Shown here piece after piece: positions 44,783 through 52,815 of a DNA stretch of 64,000 bases. The translations under genes were made by a program, and so were the position numbers. The DNA lies in NCBI RefSeq assembly GCF_001708505.1, contig NZ_CP015992.1:1364001-1428000 (forward strand), written 5' to 3'. A model generated the notes under the pieces. That model was not told the origin of the DNA. It saw nothing but the letters and a program-made list of their open reading frames with translations, and did not search any database. This DNA comes from Pseudomonas sp. TCU-HL1 (GTDB taxonomy: Bacteria; Pseudomonadota; Gammaproteobacteria; Pseudomonadales; Pseudomonadaceae). How positions within the stretch are numbered: position 1 is the stretch's first letter; the number at the start of each line of letters is the position of its first letter.

Positions 44783-45598
44783 ATGCGAATCGAACGAGGC
44801 CAGGTGGCGGTGATTACCGGGGCGGCCGGCGGCATAGGCCGCGGCCTGGCGGAAGAAGCCGGTGCGCGTGGATTGCGCCTGGTGCTGAGCGATGTGGACC
44901 CGCAGCGCCTGGCGGCCCTGACCGAAACTCTGCAGGGGCAGGGTGTGGACGTCGCCAGCCAGGTGGCCGACGTTGGTGACCTGGCTCAGGTGGAGCGGTT
45001 GCGCGACTTGGCCGTGGCGCGCTTTGGCGGCGTCGACCTGCTGTTCAACAATGCCGGCGTGATGCAGACAGGTTTCAGTTGGGAGATTGAGGCCGAGCGC
45101 TGGCAGCGGCTGCTGGCCATCAACCTGGGTGGCGTTGTCAACGGTATCCGGGCCTTCGTGCCCCTGCTGCTCGACCAGCAGCGCCCGGCCCAGGTGGTCA
45201 ATACCGCGTCGCTGGCCGGGCTGGTCTGCAGCCCGATGCTGGGCCCCTACACCGTCAGCAAGCAGGCGGTGGTCGCGCTCTCTGAAACCCTGCATTACGA
45301 ACTGGCCACGTTGCAGGCCCAGGTCCGGGTGGCCGTGCTCTGCCCCGGTCCGGTGGCCAGCGACATCATGGCCTCCAACCAGGCCGCCAGTGCCGCCACC
45401 GAGCCACTGGATGCCCTGCTCGACAGCAGCATCCGCCAGGGCATGGACCCGCGCGAGCTGGCCCGCGAGGTCTTCGCCGGCATCGAGGCCGAACGCTTCT
45501 GGCTGCTCCCCCACAAGAGTTTCAAGCCGGCGTTGGAACGACGCCTGGCCAGCATCCTCGACGAGACCAACCCGGTCTTCCAGATGGCCGACGCATAA
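44783..45598 (+). CDS. Short-chain dehydrogenase/reductase
   Basis: 271 aa. Rossmann motif ITGAAGGIGRG (10-20), LFNNAGVMQ, and the catalytic YTVSK preceded by Ser in VNTASLAG. NAD(P)-dependent oxidation or reduction of a hydroxyl/keto group. In this context it could oxidise a ring or side-chain alcohol of the same substrate as the neighbouring oxygenase. First gene of a tight four-gene run (gaps of 11, 11 and -4 bases). A long in-frame extension upstream (from 44435) is antisense to the oxygenase and not real. Confidence 0.88.
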   Translation: MRIERGQVAVITGAAGGIGRGLAEEAGARGLRLVLSDVDPQRLAALTETLQGQGVDVASQVADVGDLAQVERLRDLAVARFGGVDLLFNNAGVMQTGFSWEIEAERWQRLLAINLGGVVNGIRAFVPLLLDQQRPAQVVNTASLAGLVCSPMLGPYTVSKQAVVALSETLHYELATLQAQVRVAVLCPGPVASDIMASNQAASAATEPLDALLDSSIRQGMDPRELAREVFAGIEAERFWLLPHKSFKPALERRLASILDETNPVFQMADA

Positions 45599-45609
45599 GG
45601 AAAGCCACC

Positions 45610-46536
45610 ATGTCGCTCGACCCCCAGATCGCCGCCGTGCTCCAGCAGTTCAGCCACATGCCGCAGCCGGACTACAGCCAGCTCGACCCGGTGCAGTACC
45701 GCCAGTTCTCCGACAACCTGATGCCGCCGATTCCCGGCGAGCGCCTGTTCGAGGTACGCAACCTGCGTCTGGCCGGCGCCGAGGGCGAGCTGGACGCGCG
45801 CCTTTATCGGCCGGAAGACAGTGATCGTCTGCCGTTGCTAGTGTTCTTCCACGGCGGCGGTTTCGTCATCGGCAATCTCGACACCCACGACAACCTCTGC
45901 CGCAGCCTGGCGCGCCTGAGCGGTGCGGTGGTGGTGTCGGTGGCCTACCGGCTGGCACCGGAAAGCCGCTTCCCGGCGGCGCCTCATGACTGCTACCGGG
46001 CCACCTGCGACCTGGTGGAGCGTGCCCGCGAGCTGGGCTTCGATGCCAGCCGCCTGGCCCTGGCCGGGGACAGCGCCGGTGCCAACCTGGCGATTGCCGT
46101 GAGCCGCCTGGCGCAGATTCGCAAGGGGCCGCGCATTGCCTACCAGTGCCTGTTCTATCCGGCCACCGATGCCCGTTGCGACAGTGCTTCCCAAGCCGAA
46201 TTCGCCGATGGCTACTTCCTAACCCGCGAGCAGATGCGCTGGTTCTGGAGCCAGTACCTGCCGCGCCCGGATCTGATCGACGATGCCCTGGCCTCGCCGC
46301 TGCGCGCCGAAGACCTGGTTGGCCTTCCGCCCACCACGCTGCTCAGCGCCGAGTACGACCCATTGCGCGATGAGGGCGAGGCGTTCGCCCGGCGCTTGCA
46401 ACAGGCCGGGGTGCAGGTCCGCCTGGAGCGTTGCGAAGGGATGATCCACGGCTTCATCAGCATGGCCGCCTTTGTCCAGCGTGCGCAGGCCGCGCTGGAA
46501 TCCGCCGCTGCCGACCTGCGCCGCGCATTGAACTGA
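45610..46536 (+). CDS. Alpha/beta hydrolase, hormone-sensitive-lipase family esterase
   Basis: 308 aa. HGGGFVIG oxyanion motif at 81-88, nucleophile S155 in GDSAGAN, D250 in SAEYDPL and H280 in MIHGF complete the triad. HSL-type esterases act on carboxyl esters of small or bulky alcohols. Here a substrate ester or lactone is plausible. Eleven bases follow the SDR stop, with GGAAAGCC as ribosome site. No signal peptide, so cytoplasmic. Confidence 0.9.
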   Translation: MSLDPQIAAVLQQFSHMPQPDYSQLDPVQYRQFSDNLMPPIPGERLFEVRNLRLAGAEGELDARLYRPEDSDRLPLLVFFHGGGFVIGNLDTHDNLCRSLARLSGAVVVSVAYRLAPESRFPAAPHDCYRATCDLVERARELGFDASRLALAGDSAGANLAIAVSRLAQIRKGPRIAYQCLFYPATDARCDSASQAEFADGYFLTREQMRWFWSQYLPRPDLIDDALASPLRAEDLVGLPPTTLLSAEYDPLRDEGEAFARRLQQAGVQVRLERCEGMIHGFISMAAFVQRAQAALESAAADLRRALN

Positions 46537-46547
46537 AAGGAGTGTCC

Positions 46548-47639
46548 ATGGACAACCCGCAGCGACTGATCGAAGCCATGGCCAGCGGCGGCATGCTGGT
46601 GGTCACCGACGACGAGGGAGATGGCGAGGGTTCGCTGGTGATCGCAGCCGGCCATGCCGATGCCGCCGCCATCAACTTCATGGCCCGCGAAGCGCGCGGG
46701 CTGATCTGCCTGGCGCTCACCGAGGAGCGCTGCAAGGCCCTCGGCCTGGAACTGATGGTGCCCAATTCGCGGGCCCGTCACGGCATGGGGTTCACCTTGT
46801 CCATCGAGGCGCGCATGGGGGTGTCCACCGGCATCTCCGCCGCTGACCGGGCACGCACCATCGCCGTTGCGGTGGACCCGTCCAGCACGGCCGCCGATCT
46901 GGTGCAGCCCGGCCACATCTTCCCCCTGCGCGCACAGCCTGGCGGGGTGATGCAGCGTGCCGGTCATGTGGAGGCCGCCTGCGACCTGGCGCGCCTCGCC
47001 GGCCTGATGCCCGCTGCCGTGCTGGTGAGCCTCCTCGACGAGGACGGCGAACCGGCCCGTGGTCAGGCCCTGCGAGATTTTGCACAACGTCACGGCCTGC
47101 CACTGGGCAGCGTGGCCGACCTGATCCACTACCGCATCCTCCATGAAGGCACCATCCGCCGTTCCGGCGAATACCCGCTACGGACCCGCCATGGCGAGTT
47201 CCGCGTCATCACCTACCTCGACGACTACCAGGGGCAACTGCACCTGGCCCTGGTGCGCGGCGAGGTGCGACGCGACACGTCGACCCTGGTGCGGGTGCAG
47301 GCGGCGGAAACCCTGCGAGACCTGCTGGACAGCCACCCCAACCAATGGAACCTCGAACGTTCCCTGGCACGAGTGGCGGAGGAGGGCGCTGGCGTGGTGG
47401 TACTGCTGGCGCATCAGGAAACACCGGCCAGCGTGATCGAGCAGCTCCAACGGAGCGCGCAGACGCCGCGACCGCCCCATTTCCCCCAGCGCACCCTGGG
47501 CATCGGTGCGCAGATCCTGCGGGATGTCGGTGTGCGCAAGATGCGCCTCCTGAGTTTTCCGGTGAACTACAAGGCGGTGTCCGGTTTCGAGCTGGAAGTC
47601 ACCGAATTCGTCCCCTTCGGTGCTCGGGAGCCGGCATGA
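46548..47639 (+). CDS. RibBA/RibBX-like protein with degenerate active sites
   Basis: 363 aa. The fold matches 3,4-dihydroxy-2-butanone-4-phosphate synthase (1-205) followed by a GTP-cyclohydrolase-II-like domain (206-363). In the first domain GMGFTLSIEA, GVSTGISAADRA, PGHIFPLRAQPGGVMQRAGH and DLARLAGL are kept, but the catalytic loop DDEDRENEGD of real RibB reads DDEGDGEGS, one residue shorter and losing Arg, one Glu and the last Asp. In the second domain the zinc cysteines (usually CLTGD...RCDC) are absent. It is unlikely to make riboflavin precursors. AAGGAG precedes the ATG. It is coupled to the next gene by ATGA. Confidence 0.75.
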   Translation: MDNPQRLIEAMASGGMLVVTDDEGDGEGSLVIAAGHADAAAINFMAREARGLICLALTEERCKALGLELMVPNSRARHGMGFTLSIEARMGVSTGISAADRARTIAVAVDPSSTAADLVQPGHIFPLRAQPGGVMQRAGHVEAACDLARLAGLMPAAVLVSLLDEDGEPARGQALRDFAQRHGLPLGSVADLIHYRILHEGTIRRSGEYPLRTRHGEFRVITYLDDYQGQLHLALVRGEVRRDTSTLVRVQAAETLRDLLDSHPNQWNLERSLARVAEEGAGVVVLLAHQETPASVIEQLQRSAQTPRPPHFPQRTLGIGAQILRDVGVRKMRLLSFPVNYKAVSGFELEVTEFVPFGAREPA

Positions 47640-48847
47640 GCCCGCAACTGCATGGCCTGCTGCAACCGGCCCGGCTGGCCGGCCTGGAACTGCGCAACCG
47701 CCTGATCAAGACCGCCACCTTCGAAGGCATGTGCCCCGGCGGTGTGCCGGGTGAAGACCTGATCCGCCACCATGCGGCCATGGCCCGTGGTGGCGTCGGC
47801 CTGACCACGGTGGCCTACTGTGGCGTTTCCCCGGATGGCCTGACCTTCCCCGACCAGATGTGGATGCACGCCGGTATCTTCCCGCAACTACAGCGGTTGA
47901 CGGCGGTGGTACATGGCGAAGGCGGGGCCATTTCCGCCCAGCTCGCCCATTGCGGTTACTTCAGCCGCAATCGCCCGCTCAACATTCCACGGCCGCGAGG
48001 CCCCAGCGCCTGCATCAATCAGTACGGCCTGTTCTCCGGCATCCCTGTTGGTGGCGCCATGGATGCGTCTGACATCGGCCGGACCGTTGCCGAATATGCC
48101 GCAGCGGCCAGCCTGGTCCGCGATGCAGGTTTCGATGCCATCGAAATCCACATGGGGCATGGCTACCTGCTCAGCCAGTTCATCTCGCCCGCGCTGAACC
48201 ATCGACGCGACGCCTACGGTGGTTCCCTGGATAACCGTATGCGCCTGCCTTTGCAGGTGCTGACCGCTGTTCGCGGGGCGGTTGGCCGCGATTTTCCGTT
48301 GCTGGCCAAGCTCAACCTCAGCGATGGCTTCAAGGCTGGCCTGCAGATCGAAGAAGCCTGCCAGGCAGCGCGTCTGCTGGAACAGGCCGGGCTCGATGCC
48401 ATCGTCATGAGTGGCGGGCTGGTCAGCCGCACGCCGATGTTCCTCTTCCGCGGCGCCAGCCCGCTGAAGCAGATGGTGCCGTTGGAGAAGAATCCGCTGC
48501 AGCGCACCGCGATGAAATGGTTCGGCGGCGCCAGCTTTCCCGACCTGCCATTCGAGGAACTCTACTTCCTCGAACTGGCGAGGCAGATGCGCCGCACGGT
48601 GGACATGCCCCTGGTGTACCTCGGCGGTGTGGCCAGTGCCGAAGGCATGGCGCAGGTGGCGGATGAAGGTTTCGAGTTCCTCGCCCTGGGGCGTGCGTTG
48701 CTCCATGACCCGGAACTGCCAAAACGCCTCCAGCACGAAGGCGAAACCTGGCGCAGCGCCTGCACCCACTGCAACCAGTGCGTGGCCAGCATGGGCCTGC
48801 CGGGTGGGATTCGCTGCGTGCTCAACGAGCCGACTGCTTTTGCCTGA
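47636..48847 (+). CDS. Old-yellow-enzyme-type NADH:flavin oxidoreductase, single-domain with Cys cluster
   Basis: 403 aa. An FMN TIM barrel (LELRNRLIKTATFEG, GLTTVAYCGVSPDG, EIHMGHGYLLSQFISPALNHRRDAYGG, YLGGVASAEG). The C-terminal CTHCNQC...C (C376, C379, C382, C394) resembles the 4Fe-4S site of 2,4-dienoyl-CoA-reductase-type enzymes, but the FAD/NAD domains of those enzymes are missing. It may reduce an enone or diene. The ATG overlaps the stop of the preceding gene (ATGA). A long upstream in-frame extension inside that gene is rejected. Confidence 0.85.
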   Translation: MSPQLHGLLQPARLAGLELRNRLIKTATFEGMCPGGVPGEDLIRHHAAMARGGVGLTTVAYCGVSPDGLTFPDQMWMHAGIFPQLQRLTAVVHGEGGAISAQLAHCGYFSRNRPLNIPRPRGPSACINQYGLFSGIPVGGAMDASDIGRTVAEYAAAASLVRDAGFDAIEIHMGHGYLLSQFISPALNHRRDAYGGSLDNRMRLPLQVLTAVRGAVGRDFPLLAKLNLSDGFKAGLQIEEACQAARLLEQAGLDAIVMSGGLVSRTPMFLFRGASPLKQMVPLEKNPLQRTAMKWFGGASFPDLPFEELYFLELARQMRRTVDMPLVYLGGVASAEGMAQVADEGFEFLALGRALLHDPELPKRLQHEGETWRSACTHCNQCVASMGLPGGIRCVLNEPTAFA

Positions 48848-48860
48848 AGCGGCACTGCCT

Positions 48861-48887
48861 TGGTGGGAGCGAATTCATTCGCGAGCA
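48861..48887. repeat. Half REP unit next to the IS110-type element
   Basis: GGTGGGAGCGAATTCATTCGCGAGCAG begins like the complete REPs at 32347 and 35899 but has no mirrored right half. The IS begins within about 10-20 bases. Confidence 0.55.
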
Positions 48888-48893
48888 GCCCCG

Positions 48894-49976
48894 TAGATAC
48901 CGTCTTGTTTAGCCCCGGGCAAGGGCCAGTTGGGCATCGAATGGCTGGCCGGATTTCAGTACGCCATAGGCGATATGCAACAGCTTGCGCATGGCCGCGC
49001 AGACGATCTGCTTTCCGGCCTTACCGCGGGCGCGCAGGCGCTGTGCCAGGGCATTGATCGCGGGGTTGTGGGTCATCGAGGTGATCGCCGGCATGTACAG
49101 GCCCGCGCGTAGCCGCGCTGAGCCCACACGGGAAATGCGTACGTGCCCTTTATGCTTACCCGAATCCTGTAGCTTCGGATTCAGCCCGGCAAAGGCAGTG
49201 ATCGCTCGCGCGCTCTCGAACTGCAGCGGATCACCCAGTTCCGCCAGGAGCAGGGCGGCAGTCTGCTCGCCGATACCATCGATGCTGGTCAGCAGATCGC
49301 GTTTACCCCGCAGGTCTGGATCATCATCGATATGGTCGCGGATGGTTTTCAGGGTCTCGGCAATCTGCTCTTCGACACGCTGCAGCACTGAGTGAATCGA
49401 CTCTTGCACGCTGGCATCGGCCACCCCCAGACGATTGCGCTCCATCTGCTCGATCTCCTTGAGATCCTGCAGGCGCCGCACCAGGGCACGCAGACGGCGG
49501 ATCGCGGCAGGCTCGGGTTGCCAGGCGCGCAGCTCATCTTGATGGTGCTCGCCGTAGCTGGCAATCAGCTTGGCGTCGACCTGATCCGTCTTGACCCGTT
49601 GCAACTGGCTTCGCGCGTAATAGGCAATCTGCGCAGGATTCATCACGCAAATCCGGTAGCCCAGCGCGTAAAAGTGCTCAGCCAGCGCCTCGTGGTAGGT
49701 ACCCGTCGCCTCCATCACGATCCAGGCCCCAGGTTCGCTGTGCTTGTTCAACCACTCCTGCAACACCTGAAAGCCCTCTGCGGCGTTGATCAGCTTGGCC
49801 TTGCTGCGGTACTTGCCGTTGGCCTGCAGGGTGGCGATATCGAAACTGTGCTTGGCAATGTCAATGCCGACGATGCTGGACATGCAACCTCCTCAATCCA
49901 TCCAGAGTGATCATCACTGCACCCGGCCCGGCCTTGTGAATGCGAGCTCTCACTTGAAGTGGGCTCTAGATACCGT
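48894..49976 (-). mobile_element. IS110-family insertion sequence
   Basis: A DEDD-type transposase gene with noncoding flanks. No terminal inverted repeats are seen, as is usual for this family. The 10-mer TAGATACCGT occurs as a direct repeat at 48894-48903 and 49967-49976, just outside the gene ends, and may mark the element borders. It sits beside a truncated REP, and elements of this family are known to target REP sequences. Confidence 0.7.
48909..49883 (-). CDS. IS110-family DEDD transposase
   Basis: 324 aa. An N-terminal RuvC-like DEDD domain begins SSIVGIDIAKHSFDIATL with acidic residues in MEATGTYHEAL and KTDQVDAKLIA. The C-terminal transposase_20 domain shows LTSIDGIGEQTAALLLAELGD, AFAGLNPKLQDSGKHKGH and a serine-region RVGSARLRAGLYMPA. 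An intact frame of normal length. It separates the two arms of the catabolic cluster. Confidence 0.92.
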   Translation of the reverse strand: MSSIVGIDIAKHSFDIATLQANGKYRSKAKLINAAEGFQVLQEWLNKHSEPGAWIVMEATGTYHEALAEHFYALGYRICVMNPAQIAYYARSQLQRVKTDQVDAKLIASYGEHHQDELRAWQPEPAAIRRLRALVRRLQDLKEIEQMERNRLGVADASVQESIHSVLQRVEEQIAETLKTIRDHIDDDPDLRGKRDLLTSIDGIGEQTAALLLAELGDPLQFESARAITAFAGLNPKLQDSGKHKGHVRISRVGSARLRAGLYMPAITSMTHNPAINALAQRLRARGKAGKQIVCAAMRKLLHIAYGVLKSGQPFDAQLALARG

Positions 49977-50118
49977 TCGAGCTATCTGAGTGAGTGTGGA
50001 GGGCCAGGGCACTATCTACGGGTCGGGCTCGAGGCCTAAGGGTGGACACGGCTTCCTGGCTCTCCCCCGATGATCAGTCGGGGACTATCACCCCTTGAGA
50101 GGGTGGTAGTCGAGATAC

Positions 50119-50193
50119 AAGGGTGCGCCGCGCGCACCAGGAGACAGACTCGGTTGTCGTAACCATCGCCTTGGTGCGCATGGCGCACCCTAC
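50119..50193. repeat. Dispersed GTAGGGTGCGC palindrome
   Basis: AAGGGTGCGCCGCGCGCACC and GGTGCGCATGGCGCACCCTAC are inverted arms around 34 bases. Same family as 4759, 18288 and 56444. Confidence 0.7.
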
Positions 50194-50203
50194 TGCAAAA
50201 AAG

Positions 50204-50231
50204 AAGAAGCCCCGCGTCGGCGGGGCTTCTT
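50204..50231 (-). terminator. Terminator of the SurE-like gene
   Basis: AAGAAGCCCCGC / GCGGGGCTTCTT, a 12-bp stem followed on the minus strand by CTTTTTTGC. Confidence 0.85.
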
Positions 50232-50248
50232 GTTCCATCACTCAAGCC

Positions 50249-51238
50249 TTACGGCGTCACTCCACCCAGCATCAGCTTCGCCTGCGCCTGGACCAGTGGT
50301 GAGGCGGTGTAGTTGCCGTCGATGGGGGTGATTACCGCTTTGCCGAGGGACAGCTGGTAGGCATCACCCTGCTTCTGCTCGGCGGTGGGTGCGGACGGGG
50401 CGACGAGGTTGACGCGAACCACGCCGTCAGCGCCCTGCTGGGCTGCGAAGACCACGTTGCCCCAGTCGCTGATCGGGGCGAAGGCCACGCCCTTCACCTC
50501 GCCCGATTCCATCGCCGGGTAGTTGATGTTCAGCCCGGTGTTGCCCGGCAGGCCGATCACGTTGGTTTCGCAGTGGGCCTTGGCCTTGCCCTGACTCTGC
50601 TCGCAGATGCGCCTGGCCTCGGCGCCGACGGCAGCGGCGCGGTTGATCACGCGGACCGCGAAGCGTGCGGTGTCGTCCATGGCGTTGAGGGTCTTCTGGT
50701 AGCCGGCCTGCGGGTTCTGGCTGATCAGTGGCAGGTCGATGGCGGTGGACACGGCCACCGCCGGCACGCCCTTGAACATTGCGCGTACCGCTGCGTTGAC
50801 CGTGCCGGACATCTGGGTCAACGGGCCGACGTTATCGCCGAAGTTGGTGCCGGAAACCACCAGGTCCGGGCGGTTGTCTTTCAGCAGCAGGTCGAGGCCG
50901 ACGTTCACCGCGTCCACCGGGGTGCCGATGGCCGAGGTCTTGCCGGCCGGCGGCGTGTAACCCGCGGGCGCGCCGACGCAATACTTGTCCTGGGCGAGCT
51001 GGGTGATGGCGACGGCCTGGCCGGGCACCACGACGCTGGCGGCGCCGATGCCGCTGCTGTCGTTCTGCGGGCCCACCAGGGTTACCTGGTGGCCGGCGGC
51101 GACCAGCGCCTGGTAGACGGCGCCGATGCCGGGGGCGCGGCAGCCGTCGTCGTTGGTCAGGAAGATGTTCAGGGCACTGGCAGGTTGCGCCAAGGTGACG
51201 CCGGCAAGGGTCAGGGAGGCGGCGAGCAGTTTTTTCAT
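50249..51238 (-). CDS. Exported SurE-like 5'/3'-nucleotidase (acid phosphatase family)
   Basis: 329 aa. A clear Sec signal peptide (MKKLLAASLTLAGVTLAQPASA|L) precedes a SurE core: the metal-binding FLTNDDG at the start, GPQNDSSGIGA, VVSGTNFGDNVG, and a late GLPGNTGLNINYPA corresponding to the LNVNFP region of SurE. Housekeeping SurE is cytoplasmic and ~250 aa. This one is longer and secreted, so it is a separate exported phosphatase lineage. The ATG at 51238 follows GGAGATAACA. Its position between IS110 and the DUF1329 gene may be accidental or part of the catabolic locus. Confidence 0.82.
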   Translation of the reverse strand: MKKLLAASLTLAGVTLAQPASALNIFLTNDDGCRAPGIGAVYQALVAAGHQVTLVGPQNDSSGIGAASVVVPGQAVAITQLAQDKYCVGAPAGYTPPAGKTSAIGTPVDAVNVGLDLLLKDNRPDLVVSGTNFGDNVGPLTQMSGTVNAAVRAMFKGVPAVAVSTAIDLPLISQNPQAGYQKTLNAMDDTARFAVRVINRAAAVGAEARRICEQSQGKAKAHCETNVIGLPGNTGLNINYPAMESGEVKGVAFAPISDWGNVVFAAQQGADGVVRVNLVAPSAPTAEQKQGDAYQLSLGKAVITPIDGNYTASPLVQAQAKLMLGGVTP

Positions 51239-51410
51239 TGTTATCTCCATGGGTGAGGACTGCATTGACACTCGGGATGGTTCCCCGCGTGAGAGGGCAT
51301 CCCGCGTGAACTGGCAGAGGGCTGCGTCGTCATGCGGTGGATTCGGGGAATGCATGCCAGGAAGCGCCAACCGGGCGCGGCCGGTTGGCGTATCGAGAGA
51401 GGACCGAAGA

Positions 51411-52793
51411 TCAGCGCGTACCCAGCTTGCGCAGGTTCCCCGGGGTGAAGTCGCTGGCGGAGAAGTTGCTGGCGTTCAGCAGGGCCGGCTTCTGCTCGTC
51501 GAGCATGCGGTCGACCATGTAGGAACCGGCGATCAGGTCGTGGTACATGCCCAGGCGCGCATGGAAGCGCTGCAGGTCGTAGGCGTAGATCGAGGTCTGC
51601 ATATTGGTGCGCCAGAACTGCCCGCGGCTGTCGTAGTTGTCGGCCAGGGCGGCGGCCCAGGTGTCCTCGTCGAGGTAAAGCACGCGCTTGGCGTAGATGT
51701 GCCGCGCATTTGGCTTGAGCTTGGCTTCGACTACCCAGACGCGGTGTTTTTCATAGCGCATGTAGTCGGGGTTGAGATGCCCGCTACTGGAGAGCAGTTG
51801 CTCGTGGGTCACGCTGGGGTCGTCGATCTTGTAGTTGTGATAGGGGATGAAAATCTCCCGCTTGCCGACGATGGTCCAGTCGTAGCGGTCTGGCGCGCCG
51901 TTGAACAGGCGGTCCTCGTCATACACGCGGAAACCACCGGCGCCTGTCGGCGAGTCGTAGCCGACGGTCGGGGCCCGGCGGACCCGGCGTTGGCCAGGGG
52001 TGTACTGCCAGGCCTGGCGCGGCTGGCTGACCGGGTTGATGTACTCGTGGCCGACGATGATCTCGCCTTTCTTGCGCACGGGTTCCAGGTTGGTCAGGAG
52101 AAAGTGCGACAGCACGCCGCCGGACTTGTCGAGGTCGAACTCGGGCGATGACCAGATCGAATAGATCTTGTAGTTGACCTTCTCGAACACCTTGTTGCCG
52201 TCGGCATAGTTGACCACCTGCACGTAGTTAGCTTCTTCCTTGGAAGCGCGGCCCTGCATGGTGTGGTTGAGCATCAGCTCATTGCCATTCTTCGGAATGG
52301 GGAATGGCGAGGCGCCCCAGGCGTTGGTGGTGCCATAGCCGTCGCTGGACAGTTCGGCGTTCTGGGCGTTCTGCCGGATGTACGTCTCGACCTGCTCGTC
52401 CTGGCGGAAGTCGCGGTGGCTCGGGTAGACCGGCATCCTGAAGGTGTCCGGATAGCGCTTGAGCAGCGCCTTTTCGCCGTCACTGAGGTTGTCGGCGTAC
52501 TGCTCCATGTTCTGTGCGGTGATGACGAACAGGGGCTTTTCGTCGGCATAGGGGTCCGGGTAGGGCGTGCCGGGGCCGGCGAATTTCACCTGGGGCGGCG
52601 TGCCACGCCATTTGCCGGTCCAGGCCGGGATGCTGCCATCGGCGTTGCCGGCCTTTTCTGCGCCCATTGGCGTCAGGTCCTGGCCGAGGCGCGCGGCCTC
52701 GGTGCCGCTGACCTTGGCATGGACGGCCAGGCTGCTGCCGAGCAGGGCGGTGGCAAGGGCCGCACGGAAAAGGGTAGGGGTGATCATGGACAT
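51411..52793 (-). CDS. DUF1329 periplasmic/outer-membrane lipoprotein-sorting-like protein
   Basis: 460 aa. Signal peptide ending ...SSLAVHA|K, then the DUF1329 domain with ARLGQDLTPMGAEKAGNADG near the N-terminus and EYINPVSQPRQAWQYTPGQRRVRRAP in the centre, related in fold to LolA/LolB. DUF1329 genes are nearly always paired with DUF1302 genes in catabolic clusters for hydrophobic substrates (steroids, terpenoids, alkanes, aromatics), probably acting in uptake or export across the outer membrane. GGAGGAG precedes the ATG 52793. It follows the DUF1302 gene by 22 bases. Confidence 0.9.
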   Translation of the reverse strand: MSMITPTLFRAALATALLGSSLAVHAKVSGTEAARLGQDLTPMGAEKAGNADGSIPAWTGKWRGTPPQVKFAGPGTPYPDPYADEKPLFVITAQNMEQYADNLSDGEKALLKRYPDTFRMPVYPSHRDFRQDEQVETYIRQNAQNAELSSDGYGTTNAWGASPFPIPKNGNELMLNHTMQGRASKEEANYVQVVNYADGNKVFEKVNYKIYSIWSSPEFDLDKSGGVLSHFLLTNLEPVRKKGEIIVGHEYINPVSQPRQAWQYTPGQRRVRRAPTVGYDSPTGAGGFRVYDEDRLFNGAPDRYDWTIVGKREIFIPYHNYKIDDPSVTHEQLLSSSGHLNPDYMRYEKHRVWVVEAKLKPNARHIYAKRVLYLDEDTWAAALADNYDSRGQFWRTNMQTSIYAYDLQRFHARLGMYHDLIAGSYMVDRMLDEQKPALLNASNFSASDFTPGNLRKLGTR

Positions 52794-52815
52794 GCTGCGC
52801 TCCTCCATTGGGGCT

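Larger units (their letters stand above)
49884..50248. other. Noncoding stretch between IS110 and the SurE-like gene
   Basis: It contains the probable right flank of the IS (with the direct repeat at 49967), a dispersed palindrome at 50119-50193 and the terminator at 50204-50231. Two further hairpins are visible, GAGCTCTCACTTGAAGTGGGCTC (49944-49966) and TCCCCCGATGATCAGTCGGGGA (50065-50086). No gene is supportable. Confidence 0.5.
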
